Assembly (NCBI RefSeq): GCF_024793945.1 | Contig: NZ_JANUSD010000014.1 | Location: 100,357-164,356 of the forward strand | Direction of reading: 5' to 3' | Source: Emticicia fluvialis | GTDB taxonomy: Bacteria > Bacteroidota > Bacteroidia > Cytophagales > Spirosomataceae | Length of the DNA stretch: 64,000 nt | Part shown: piece by piece, positions 1 to 8,743 of the stretch | Numbering within the stretch: the stretch's first letter is position 1 | Layout of the letters: each line of letters opens with the position of its first letter | Translations under genes and position numbers: made by a program | The notes under the pieces: model-generated | Databases searched by the model: none | What the model was told of the DNA's origin: nothing | The model's input: the letters and a program-made list of their open reading frames with translations, nothing else

Positions 1-2
1 TT

Positions 3-2372
3 CCGACCGAACTGGTTTCTCACCCTAACAACGTAAGAGATTTCGTTCAAACAGGTATTACAACTACCAATGGTATTTCAATCTCTAACAGTAATGATTT
101 TATTAACTACCGTGTGGCGTATTCAAATATGACCAACCGTGGTATCATTCCTGGTTCAGACTTATTTAAAAACTCATTGGCGGTTGCTACTTCAATGAAG
201 TTAAGCAATAAATTAAGATTAAGCACTAACATCGATTTGAGCCGTAACAACTCTAACAACCGCCCTGCCGGTGAAAGAGGCTCCAACCCATTGCAATGGG
301 CGTATGCGTTATCTCCTCATATTGATATCAACGAGCTGAAAGACTACTGGGTGCCGGGTCAGGAAGGTCTGCAACAAAAATCGCAGTCGGCCAAAAACTT
401 CAATAACCCATGGTTCCTAGCTCATGAAGTGAAAAACGCTTTTGAAAGAAATCGTTTGTTCGGAAACATGAAAGCTGATTACCAGATTACTCCTGAGTTG
501 AGTTTGATGGCCAGATATTCATTAGACAGCTATGGTGAAAACCGTGAAACCAAAATTGCTAACAGCTACACAGCTGAGCCTCGCGGTGCTTATGGTATCA
601 ACAACCTTAGACGTTTTGAAAGTAATGCTGACTTTTTGGCTACATATAACAAAAATGTAAACGACCTTTCGTTAACATTCTCTGCCGGTGGTAACGTTCG
701 TAACACCAAGTACTCAGACGTAGTCAACCAAAGCCGCAACGGTACCGGCCTTATTATTCCGGGCTTGTTTACGCTTCAGAATATTGCTCCTGCAAACTTA
801 TTGTACACCAGCTATTATTCAAAAAAGATGGTGTATAGCCTTTACGGTACTGCAACTGTTGGTTTCAAAGACCTTGTATTTGTTGACCTGACAGGTAGAA
901 ATGACTGGTCAAGTACCTTGCCTTCTGCAAACCGTTCTTATTTCTACCCTGCTGCTTCGGTGAGCTTATTGGCCAACGAATTGTTTGCCAACTCGTCGCC
1001 AAACCTGAATATGTTGAAACTGAGAGCCGGTGTAGCACAGGTAGGTAATGACACCAACCCTTATGCCTTGCTAAACACTTTGGGTAGTAACGAAGCATGG
1101 AATGGTATCACCCGTTTGTCTAAATCAGGTACTATCCTGTTACCAGACCTGAAACCAGAGATTGCTACTTCTTATGACCTGGGTGTTGACCTGACCATGT
1201 TTAAAAACAAATTGCGTGTTTCGGGTACTTACTACATGGTTGAGAACAGAAACCAGATTATACCAACCAAATTGCCTCCGTCGTCTGGTTATACGTCTAA
1301 AAACATCAACGCTGGTTTGTTAGTTAGTAGAGGTACCGAAATTACTGTGGGTGGCACGCCACTTGAAAGAAACGGCTGGAGATTGGATCTGACAGCTAAC
1401 TTCTACAGAAACAGAACAGTTATTAAAGAATTGTCGCCGGGTATTGACTTCTATACCTTGTGGACAGATGCTAAAGGTGGTGCCTGGACATACGTAGGTG
1501 AAACCGTTGGTGATATTTATGACTCAGAACTTGTTACAGTAAAAGACAAATCGTCTCCATACTACGGATATCCGATTCTTGATTCTGACGGTTCATGGCA
1601 GGCAGTAAGTGCCAGCAACAGCCGTAACAAAATCGGTAACTTCAACCCTGATTTCATCCTTGGTCTTCAAACTTCATTGAGCTACAAAAACTTTAGCCTG
1701 AACATGACGTTCGACTGGAGACAAGGTGGCGACTTTGTTTCGCAAACGTATCGTTATGCTGAATCTGACCTTAAATCACAACGTTTCCTTGATAACCTGA
1801 TTAACCCTAACGGTTTATCTGGCCAGGCGCTTCGCGACTACCTGGTTAACAACGACCTTGTGCGTGTAGTAGGTAACAAATTCAACATTGTGGGTGGTCC
1901 TACTGCCGAGTATGGTGGTTTTCCTTTCACTTACGGTGGCAATACCTACCCTTATGGTGTGTTTAACCCTGGTGTAATTGCACAGTATGACGAGTCTGGC
2001 AAAGTAGTAGGTTACACAGAAAACCTGGGTGGCCCTGGTACCAAAATTATTCCTTACGGCGACAACTACCCTTGGGATTTCACAAGAGCTGCCATGTTTG
2101 ATGCATCGTTTATCAAATTAAGAGAAGTGTCTTTGGGCTATGAGCTTCCATCTGGCTTTGTAAAAAGATTAGGTCTGCAAAGTGCCAATGTATCAGTTTA
2201 CAGCCGTAACATCATGCTTTGGACAGCCGCGAAAATCGGTGTAGACCCAGAGATGGCGTACCAGCCACAAGCTAGTGCACAGGCAGGTACTCAATTCAAA
2301 CAAGGTATAGAAAGATATAACGTAATGCCTTGGGTTATGCCGGTAGGCTTTAAGTTAGGGTTGACTTTCTAA
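3..2372 (+). CDS. SusC/RagA-family TonB-dependent outer-membrane receptor, 5'-truncated by window edge
   Basis: The reading frame is open from the window start, giving 789 residues of the C-terminal part of a SusC-like TonB-dependent transporter. Signal peptide, carboxypeptidase-like domain, TonB box and most of the plug lie outside the window. What remains has alternating aromatic beta-strands with polar loops typical of the 22-strand barrel, an FVDLTGRNDWSS stretch common in SusC barrels, and a C-terminal Phe expected for BAM-dependent insertion. It would import an oligomer bound by the SusD lipoprotein encoded 21 nt downstream. Substrate cannot be read from the sequence, but the downstream phosphatase, ceramidase-like and glycerophosphodiesterase genes hint at a phosphate- or lipid-linked nutrient. 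Family assignment is firm; substrate is inference. Confidence 0.95.
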   Translation, partial: PTELVSHPNNVRDFVQTGITTTNGISISNSNDFINYRVAYSNMTNRGIIPGSDLFKNSLAVATSMKLSNKLRLSTNIDLSRNNSNNRPAGERGSNPLQWAYALSPHIDINELKDYWVPGQEGLQQKSQSAKNFNNPWFLAHEVKNAFERNRLFGNMKADYQITPELSLMARYSLDSYGENRETKIANSYTAEPRGAYGINNLRRFESNADFLATYNKNVNDLSLTFSAGGNVRNTKYSDVVNQSRNGTGLIIPGLFTLQNIAPANLLYTSYYSKKMVYSLYGTATVGFKDLVFVDLTGRNDWSSTLPSANRSYFYPAASVSLLANELFANSSPNLNMLKLRAGVAQVGNDTNPYALLNTLGSNEAWNGITRLSKSGTILLPDLKPEIATSYDLGVDLTMFKNKLRVSGTYYMVENRNQIIPTKLPPSSGYTSKNINAGLLVSRGTEITVGGTPLERNGWRLDLTANFYRNRTVIKELSPGIDFYTLWTDAKGGAWTYVGETVGDIYDSELVTVKDKSSPYYGYPILDSDGSWQAVSASNSRNKIGNFNPDFILGLQTSLSYKNFSLNMTFDWRQGGDFVSQTYRYAESDLKSQRFLDNLINPNGLSGQALRDYLVNNDLVRVVGNKFNIVGGPTAEYGGFPFTYGGNTYPYGVFNPGVIAQYDESGKVVGYTENLGGPGTKIIPYGDNYPWDFTRAAMFDASFIKLREVSLGYELPSGFVKRLGLQSANVSVYSRNIMLWTAAKIGVDPEMAYQPQASAQAGTQFKQGIERYNVMPWVMPVGFKLGLTF

Positions 2373-2393
2373 AAAACTTAAACTCTGAAATCA

Positions 2394-4034
2394 ATGAAAA
2401 CCAGTTACAAAAAAATAATAGCATTAGTCTTTCTTTTTACGGGCTTCTTTTCGTGCGAAGATTTGACAGAAGTAAACAAAAACCCCAACGGGGTGCAGCC
2501 TGATTTGGTAAACCCTAACCTGGTATTGCCAACGGTGCTTACAGAAGCCGCAAAAATTTATGTTAACCTTGGGTATCAGGATATCGCCGGTGTGGTTCAA
2601 CACACGCAAAAAGATGCCTGGTCGTCTGGTCATAATGATTATGACTGGGGTGGTAACCAAAGCTGGAGTGCCTACTACGACATACTACGCAACAACCAGT
2701 TGGTGTATGACCGCGCCGTAGCGCTTAACCTGGAGTATCATCAGGGTGTGGCACTGGTAATGAAGTCGTTCATGTTTGGCTTAATTACCGACTTGTGGGG
2801 TGATGCACCTTATACCTCTGCCCTAAAAGGTGAGTTAGGTAAAACAGAAGATATTCTTCCTTCGTATGATAGCCAGGAGGCTATTTACACAGGTATTCTG
2901 GCCGATTTGGAAAAAGCCAATACCTTGTTGTCGAAAACCAAAGCTGAGTACTCAAGCATAGTTGATAACGTTGACGTTTATTATGGCGGAGACCCAACCA
3001 AATGGAGAAAATTTGCCAATTCGCTTGCTCTACGTTATTATATGCGTATCTCATCAAAAAAACCAGATGTAGCTAAAGCGGGTATCGAGAAAATTGCAGG
3101 TAATGCAAGCCAGTACCCAATCATTACATCTAACTCTGACGATGCCACTATGGGCTTCCCTGGTACCAGTGATGCAACCTCTTGGCCTGCCAACACCGTT
3201 TATGATGTGAGTGGAAGTAACTACCGCCGTATTAAAATGGCTGCTACATTGGTAGAGTCATTGCAGGCAAAGAAAGATCCTCGTCTGGCTGTATGGGCTA
3301 ATAAAGTTGAGATTCCGTTGGTGGTTGATGCAAGCTTACCTGCAGGAACCGATAAAATTGAAGGTGGTAAAAGATATTTGTCACCGGATAAAGTTGGTAA
3401 TACGCTTATTGACACCGATCCTGATTATGTAGGTATACCTACCAGTTTCTCAGCATTGCCGTCTGCTTATAACCTGAACCCGACACCGGGCCAGACATCG
3501 TTCAACCCACATGTTTCGTTCCTGAACGATATCTATAAAGCAGCAACAGGCTCTTTGTTGAAAGCACGTTTGATTTCTGCAGCGGAAGTAAACTTTATAT
3601 TGGCTGAGGCCGCATTGAAAGGCTGGTCGGCAGGTGATGCAAAATCACGTTACGAAGCAGGTGTAAAAGCTTCATTAGCTACCTGGGGTGTAAGTGGTGC
3701 TGCCACTACTTACCTTACCAATGCAGGTGTTGCCTACGACGGTACTTTGAAACAGGTATTAGAACAAAAATGGATTGCCAGCTGGACAGCCGCTACAGAA
3801 GCATGGTTTGATTTCAGAAGAACAGGCTTCCCGGCTCTTAAACCAGGCCCGGCAGCTAAACGCCAGGCAATGCCTTTAAGATTCTACTACATGCAGGACG
3901 AATTGAATATTAATAAAGCCAATGCCAATGCTGCACTTGACAGACTTGAAACTACAAGTTTTTCTCAGGCAGACGGTAAAAACAGTGCGTGGTCAAAACC
4001 ATGGGTTGTTCAGGGAACAGGTAAACCCTGGTAA
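2394..4034 (+). CDS. SusD/RagB-family nutrient-binding lipoprotein
   Basis: This 546-residue protein has a lipoprotein signal with Cys21 (FFSC) followed by Glu-Asp, the acidic context typical of Bacteroidota surface-exported lipoproteins. The sequence after it (TEVNKNPNGV, WSAYYDILRNNQ, FILAEAALKGW, TEAWFDFRRTGFP) is characteristic of the SusD-like_2 branch of the SusD/RagB family, which caps the SusC barrel and delivers ligand. It starts 21 nt after the susC stop, so the two are almost certainly co-transcribed. A strong hairpin-plus-T-run follows the stop codon. Length is normal for the family. The ligand is not predictable from sequence alone. Confidence 0.95.
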   Translation: MKTSYKKIIALVFLFTGFFSCEDLTEVNKNPNGVQPDLVNPNLVLPTVLTEAAKIYVNLGYQDIAGVVQHTQKDAWSSGHNDYDWGGNQSWSAYYDILRNNQLVYDRAVALNLEYHQGVALVMKSFMFGLITDLWGDAPYTSALKGELGKTEDILPSYDSQEAIYTGILADLEKANTLLSKTKAEYSSIVDNVDVYYGGDPTKWRKFANSLALRYYMRISSKKPDVAKAGIEKIAGNASQYPIITSNSDDATMGFPGTSDATSWPANTVYDVSGSNYRRIKMAATLVESLQAKKDPRLAVWANKVEIPLVVDASLPAGTDKIEGGKRYLSPDKVGNTLIDTDPDYVGIPTSFSALPSAYNLNPTPGQTSFNPHVSFLNDIYKAATGSLLKARLISAAEVNFILAEAALKGWSAGDAKSRYEAGVKASLATWGVSGAATTYLTNAGVAYDGTLKQVLEQKWIASWTAATEAWFDFRRTGFPALKPGPAAKRQAMPLRFYYMQDELNINKANANAALDRLETTSFSQADGKNSAWSKPWVVQGTGKPW

Positions 4035-4060
4035 TTATAGATTGTTTTGAAAAGAAGTGG

Positions 4061-4097
4061 ATTAGGGGTGGTTTTTTATAACCGCCTCTAATTTTTA
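4061..4097 (+). terminator. Intrinsic terminator or attenuator after susD
   Basis: A 13-bp stem (two G-U pairs) with a 6-nt loop is followed directly by five T. Only 26 nt separate it from the next start codon and no promoter is evident there, so downstream expression may rely on read-through. Confidence 0.75.
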
Positions 4098-4122
4098 ATT
4101 ATTTAACACAAACCTCTCAGAT

Positions 4123-5475
4123 ATGCATAGTATCAGAAAAAATGTGGTAAAGGCTCTTTGTTTTTTTATTTGCAGTAATACTTTCCATACGGCTTTTTCA
4201 CAGACACACAAGCATCCACACGACCACGCGAGGTCGTTGAATATGGACGTAAAAGTCCTTTTTCCTTCTGCCACGCCAGACAGAATTATCCTGAATCTGA
4301 CAGCAACGCCTGAAACCTCAGTAGCAGTAAACTGGCGCACAGATTCAACCATTAACAAAGGCGAAATACAGTTTGCCCAGGCTACAGATGGTACGCAGTT
4401 TCAGAAAAACATCCGCACCATTAATGCCATTTCAGAAAATCTGAAAGTTAAATACCCGAACGAACCCGAAATAAATGCTTATTACCACTCGGGCGTTATT
4501 GAAAACCTTCAACCGGGTGCCTTGTATGTTTACCGGGTTGGTTATGACAAGCACTGGTCAGAGTGGTTTCAGATGCGTATGCCTGGTAATAAGCCCGGCA
4601 GGCCGCTCTCGTTTCTTTATTTTGGCGATGCCCAGAATGACGTAAAGTCGCAATGGTCTCGTGTTATCAGAGAAGCCTACAAAACCATGCCTGAGGTATC
4701 GTTTATGTTGCATGCCGGAGACCTGATAAACCGCCACGACCACGATGTTGAGTGGGGTGAATGGTTCTATGCGGGTTCTTATATTCATGCTACCGTACCT
4801 AGTGTAATGACACCCGGTAACCACGAATATGGCAAAGGGAAACTGTCGCCGCAATGGAGACCCCAGTTTAACCTGCCTGTTAATGGCCCGAAAGGCCTGG
4901 AAGAAACCTGCTATGAAGTAAATTATTCAGACCTGAAGGTGATTTCGCTGAACGCCGAAGAAATTGATGAGTCGGAACACTTTGCTAATGCACAGGCCAA
5001 ATGGCTTGATTCGGTACTTACCAATAATCCTCGTAAATGGACCGCCATTACCTTGCACTATCCGTTTTATTCAACCAAGCCTAACCGCGATAACATTGAG
5101 CTGCGCAAGCGTTTCAAACCCATTATTGACAAACATAAAGTTGATATTGTATTGCAAGGCCACGACCACGCCTACGGACGCGGCGTAATAAGTAATTCGG
5201 TAAACGGACAGGGCAATAAAAATCAGGCATCAGGAACGGTGTATGTGGTTTCGGTTTCAGGGCCAAAGATGTATGATATATCTAACGACCCCTGGATGAA
5301 CCGCAAAGCCAGCAATACACAGTTGTTTCAGATATTAACAGTTGAGGGTAACTCGCTTTTATATAAAGCCTTTACCGCAACCGGAGAGCTTTACGATTCT
5401 TTTGAATTGAAAAAACAACCCGGCAAACCCAATGTACTGGTTAATAAAATTCCGAAAACACCAGAGAAGAACTAA
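4123..5475 (+). CDS. Secreted purple-acid-phosphatase-like metallophosphoesterase
   Basis: The 450-residue protein begins with a signal peptide (cleavage near TAFS-Q, residue 26) followed by a His-rich stretch (HKHPHDH). Residues about 45-150 fit the fibronectin-like N-terminal domain of purple acid phosphatases; residues 165-400 are a calcineurin-like phosphoesterase domain. Metal-site motifs are visible in order: GD (D169), GD (D200), GNHE (N233, H234), LHYP (H312) and GHDH (H347, H349). It should hydrolyse phosphomonoesters or diesters in the periplasm or outside the cell. It lies downstream of susD behind a terminator-like hairpin. The family is clear; the physiological substrate is not. 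Confidence 0.9.
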   Translation: MHSIRKNVVKALCFFICSNTFHTAFSQTHKHPHDHARSLNMDVKVLFPSATPDRIILNLTATPETSVAVNWRTDSTINKGEIQFAQATDGTQFQKNIRTINAISENLKVKYPNEPEINAYYHSGVIENLQPGALYVYRVGYDKHWSEWFQMRMPGNKPGRPLSFLYFGDAQNDVKSQWSRVIREAYKTMPEVSFMLHAGDLINRHDHDVEWGEWFYAGSYIHATVPSVMTPGNHEYGKGKLSPQWRPQFNLPVNGPKGLEETCYEVNYSDLKVISLNAEEIDESEHFANAQAKWLDSVLTNNPRKWTAITLHYPFYSTKPNRDNIELRKRFKPIIDKHKVDIVLQGHDHAYGRGVISNSVNGQGNKNQASGTVYVVSVSGPKMYDISNDPWMNRKASNTQLFQILTVEGNSLLYKAFTATGELYDSFELKKQPGKPNVLVNKIPKTPEKN

Positions 5476-5500
5476 CCCAAGAAGTGATGTTAAAAACAGG

Positions 5501-5528
5501 GGATAGGCCATTGGCTTATCCTTTTTTT
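5501..5528 (+). terminator. Intrinsic terminator after metallophosphoesterase
   Basis: A 9-bp stem with one G-U pair and a 3-nt loop is followed by seven T, 25 nt after the stop codon. It separates the phosphatase gene from the ceramidase-like gene. Confidence 0.8.
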
Positions 5529-5686
5529 ATTTCAGAAAAGTAAGCGTTTTGTCAAAAAATATATGCCGGTTAATAGCCTTTTTAAATAGCAGGGTAGTAT
5601 ATTGAATGGTTTGTTATCAGAGCTGGAAAATATTGTAAATCAGCCTGATACTCACCGCCCGAAAGAACTTAATGCCTATGATTAAC

Positions 5687-6976
5687 ATGAAAAAAATTGC
5701 CATCTGTTCAACCCTTTTTATAATTTGTTTTTTAAGTTTATCTGCAGCCATTGGGCAGACCCTGAAAGTGGGCGCTGCTCTGCGGGTAATTACCCCCAAC
5801 CCTTTGTTGCCGGTGTCGGGTGGTATTGGTACACCAAAACCGAGTACCCAGAAAAAAGGTGATTTATATGCGCGTGTCATGGTGTTTGAAAAAGGAACAA
5901 CCCGCATTGCCATAGTAAACGTTGACAACCTGGGCTGGAGCTCTATTTTGGGTAATAAATCACGCGCTTTAATTAAGGGCATACCTGCTGAAAACATTCT
6001 CATTGGCGCAACTCACACACATAGTGCGCCTGATGCCTATGCTTTTCCGGATGCATCCGGAAAATCTTATGCTGATTTGAAATACCTGGACTGGTGCGTG
6101 CAGCAAATAGCAGATGCCGTAAATGAGGCCATCAGCAAGCTGGAACCCGCCTCATTAAAAATAGCGGTTGACGAGGCCAAAGGTAAAATTGCTTATAATT
6201 ATTATGCACCGGCTTTATATGACCCACGATGTGGCGTAATACAGGCCATTGCTACCACCGGCAGCCGGCAAGGCAAAGCCATAGCGACCTTGGTGAATTA
6301 TGCAGTTCACCCCGAAGTGATAGGCTCAGGTAGGGGTATCCTGAGCCCTGACCTTTGTGGCCCTCTTTATGACCGTATTGAGGCCAAAGCCGGGGGCATT
6401 GCTTTGTTTATGAATGGCGCACAGGGGGGAATGGTAACTGCAGATACCCGCCTGGAATATGGCAAGGAAGGCGAGGGCCAGAAGGAAGCCAACACCTGGG
6501 ACGAATGCATAAGAATAGGAGAGTTGCTGGCAGATGAAGCACTACGCATTGTTGATAAGGCGGCTGTATTGCCTAATCCTGATATTTACTGCGTGGCCAG
6601 GAAAATTGAGTTTCCTGTCGATTCTCAGATGATGAGGTTTATTCTGAAAAACTCTCCATTGAAGTTTACATTTGAAAAAGAAAACATAGTAAGTACACAG
6701 TTGAACCTGCTCAATATTGGCCCTGCGCAGATACTGACTATACCCGGTGAGGCCCTGCCTAATATTGGTTATTATGTAAAACGCAATATGAATACCCGGC
6801 TTCCGTTTTTGTTCGGGCTTACCAACGACGCCTTCGGTTATATGCTTACCAAGGTTGATTTCAACAGTTTTAAAAGATATGAATACGTGAGCCGCACCAG
6901 CCTGGGCGAAATGACCGCCGAAATTTATATGGAGCAGGCCATTAAATTAGTAAAAGAAAGTCCAAAACCTCAATAA
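5687..6976 (+). CDS. Neutral/alkaline ceramidase-like secreted protein (N-terminal domain type)
   Basis: A start at 5687 gives a compact signal peptide (MKKIAICS...AAIGQ) and 429 residues; ATGs at 5672 and 5678 are in frame but add only polar residues. The protein resembles the catalytic domain of neutral/nonlysosomal ceramidases (PF04734): VGAALRVITP near the N-terminus, a metal-binding GATHTHSAPD (HxH) segment and NYAVHPEV. It is much shorter than full ceramidases and lacks their C-terminal immunoglobulin-like domain. Where the family usually has a GD(V/M)SP-type segment with the nucleophilic Ser, this protein reads NGAQGGMVT, so amide hydrolysis by the canonical mechanism is uncertain. Substrate could be a ceramide-like or other N-acyl compound. 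Confidence 0.75.
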   Translation: MKKIAICSTLFIICFLSLSAAIGQTLKVGAALRVITPNPLLPVSGGIGTPKPSTQKKGDLYARVMVFEKGTTRIAIVNVDNLGWSSILGNKSRALIKGIPAENILIGATHTHSAPDAYAFPDASGKSYADLKYLDWCVQQIADAVNEAISKLEPASLKIAVDEAKGKIAYNYYAPALYDPRCGVIQAIATTGSRQGKAIATLVNYAVHPEVIGSGRGILSPDLCGPLYDRIEAKAGGIALFMNGAQGGMVTADTRLEYGKEGEGQKEANTWDECIRIGELLADEALRIVDKAAVLPNPDIYCVARKIEFPVDSQMMRFILKNSPLKFTFEKENIVSTQLNLLNIGPAQILTIPGEALPNIGYYVKRNMNTRLPFLFGLTNDAFGYMLTKVDFNSFKRYEYVSRTSLGEMTAEIYMEQAIKLVKESPKPQ

Positions 6977-7018
6977 ATATATTAACAGGAATTTAAACAA
7001 GCTCTAAAAACCTAAAAT

Positions 7019-8374
7019 ATGAAAAGCACCTTTCTGAAATTTGTTACTCTTTTTACTCTTGCTGTTGTAACTACCGCAGGTGTGTACGCTCAGGGTTCTG
7101 TTACCCCCGAAACTGCCTTGAAAAGCTATGTGAATAATGGCGACAAAACCTATAAGTGGGAAGTAAAAGACTCACTTACCAAAGACAACGTTACTATGTA
7201 TAATCTGGTGTTGACGTCACAGACCTGGAGAAAAATTACCTGGCGACACCAGTTGACTATTTTTGTACCAAAAGTAAAGCAATATGATGGTGCCCTGTTG
7301 TTTATTACAGGTGGCTCAAATAAAGACGAGCAACCCAACTGGTCGAAAGACGACAGATTGTGGCCGTCGTTATCAGCAACTGCCGAAAAAACCAAAGCCA
7401 TTGTGGCTTTGATAAAGCAGGTGCCTAACCAACCTTTGTATGGCGACCTGACCGAAGACGCACTGATATCTTATACCCTGCATAATTTCAAAAAAGACAA
7501 CGATTACACCTGGCCATTGTTGTTTCCGATGGTGAAGTCGGCTGTTAAGGCAATGGACGCCGTTCAGGAATTTGCCAGGAAAAACAATAACTTTGCAGTA
7601 AATCGCTTTGTGATTTCGGGGGCTTCGAAACGCGGATGGACTACCTGGTTGTCTAGCGCTATTGAAGACAAACGCGTTGTAGGTATAGGCCCAATGGTAA
7701 TTGATATGCTGAATATGCCTGCCACACTCGACTACCAGTTTAAATCTTATGGCGAATACAGTATCCAGATTGAAGATTACACCAAGCTGGGTATTCCGCA
7801 AAGTACAGATTCAAAAGAAGGCAGAGCGCTTACAACCATGATAGACCCTTACTCGTATCGTAAGAAACTGACCATACCAAAAATTATCTTTATTGGTACG
7901 AACGATGAATACTGGACGGTAGACGCTATCAAACATTATTATGACCAGATTCCGGGTAAGAACATGATTCATTATACGCCAAATGCAGGGCATGACCTGG
8001 CCGGTGGCAAACAGGCTTTTGAATCACTTACTGCCTTTTTTGGTCTTACATTAATGAACAAGGAGTATCCGGCAAGCACCTGGACCACCACCAACGGTAA
8101 AGAGGGCGTAGAACTTTCAATTAACGCTTTGCAAACAGACCTGGTTGGTGCAACGGTATGGTACACAACGTCGTCAGACCTTGATTTTCGTAATAATCTG
8201 TGGCAAAGCCACAACCTGAAACTGGCCAAAGAACCGGTTATTAAAGCAACCCTTCCTTATGCCAAAAAAGGTTATGCTGCTTATTATGTAGACTTAAAGT
8301 ACAAAGACCCCAACGGGGGCACTTATACGGTTAGTACCAGAGTGTTTCTGGTAGATAGCAGCAAAGTGTTATAA
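7019..8374 (+). CDS. PhoPQ-activated pathogenicity-related family protein (secreted alpha/beta hydrolase)
   Basis: The 451-residue protein has a cleavable signal peptide (about residues 1-25, ending VYAQ). It matches the PhoPQ_related family (PF10142): paired Trp motifs in the N-terminal part (KYKW-like, WRKITWRHQL), LLFITGGSN, a nucleophile elbow GASKRGW with Ser203, and later NDEYW and GHDLAGG segments that would supply the acid and His of an alpha/beta-hydrolase triad. Despite the family name, no virulence role is implied. The gene follows the ceramidase-like gene by 42 nt without a terminator, suggesting one transcript, and a stem-loop follows its stop. Substrate unknown. Confidence 0.88.
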   Translation: MKSTFLKFVTLFTLAVVTTAGVYAQGSVTPETALKSYVNNGDKTYKWEVKDSLTKDNVTMYNLVLTSQTWRKITWRHQLTIFVPKVKQYDGALLFITGGSNKDEQPNWSKDDRLWPSLSATAEKTKAIVALIKQVPNQPLYGDLTEDALISYTLHNFKKDNDYTWPLLFPMVKSAVKAMDAVQEFARKNNNFAVNRFVISGASKRGWTTWLSSAIEDKRVVGIGPMVIDMLNMPATLDYQFKSYGEYSIQIEDYTKLGIPQSTDSKEGRALTTMIDPYSYRKKLTIPKIIFIGTNDEYWTVDAIKHYYDQIPGKNMIHYTPNAGHDLAGGKQAFESLTAFFGLTLMNKEYPASTWTTTNGKEGVELSINALQTDLVGATVWYTTSSDLDFRNNLWQSHNLKLAKEPVIKATLPYAKKGYAAYYVDLKYKDPNGGTYTVSTRVFLVDSSKVL

Positions 8375-8408
8375 TAAGCATGAAGATTAAATGGGTACAT
8401 AGTATAAA

Positions 8409-8433
8409 GCCCCTTCCTTAATTAGGAAGGGGC
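8409..8433 (+). terminator. GC-rich stem-loop after the PhoPQ-related gene
   Basis: A perfect 10-bp stem (GCCCCTTCCT arm) with a 5-nt loop sits 34 nt after the stop codon. There is no proper T-run, so termination efficiency is uncertain. Confidence 0.5.
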
Positions 8434-8530
8434 CATTTCACCGGTCATTAACTGCCGGAGGGAACGCAGGTAAACAAAATTGAAGTACCTTAAATAATCG
8501 CAAAATCATTTTCAACCGTCAGATGTAGGT

Positions 8531-8743
8531 ATGGAGCGTTCACGTCCGGAATACTTAATGGATAGATTACTAAACAGTAAACTCACACAACCGGAGTTGG
8601 AAGAACTACTGGCGGGTATTGGTGAACACGAGATGTCGCCCGAGTATTCTGTTATTCTTGAGCGGTTTTTTAATCAACTTCTGAAAGATTCCCACACGCT
8701 TCAAATCATTGATTCTGAAAAAGACACAGAAATTTCTTCATGA
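8531..8743 (+). CDS. Small protein resembling the cytoplasmic N-terminus of a FecR-type anti-sigma factor
   Basis: This 70-residue frame (ATG, TGA) is coupled to the next gene by an ATGA overlap, which supports it being real. The segment MDRLLNSKLTQPELEELL looks like the helical N-terminal region of Bacteroidota FecR anti-sigma proteins (leucine-rich helix, then T-x-x-E-L-x-x-LL). The membrane segment and FecR sensory domain are absent, so it is either a remnant or a stand-alone cytosolic peptide. No ECF sigma gene lies beside it in the window. The product is acidic and has no signal peptide. Function unknown; the FecR comparison rests on pattern only. Confidence 0.6.
   Translation: MERSRPEYLMDRLLNSKLTQPELEELLAGIGEHEMSPEYSVILERFFNQLLKDSHTLQIIDSEKDTEISS

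Noticed and set aside
4095..4358. Antisense frame over the phosphatase start
   Set aside because: Fully antisense to a well-supported gene; no motif.
7019..8374. PhoPQ-related protein as a virulence factor
   Set aside because: The family name is historical; nothing in the context suggests pathogenesis.
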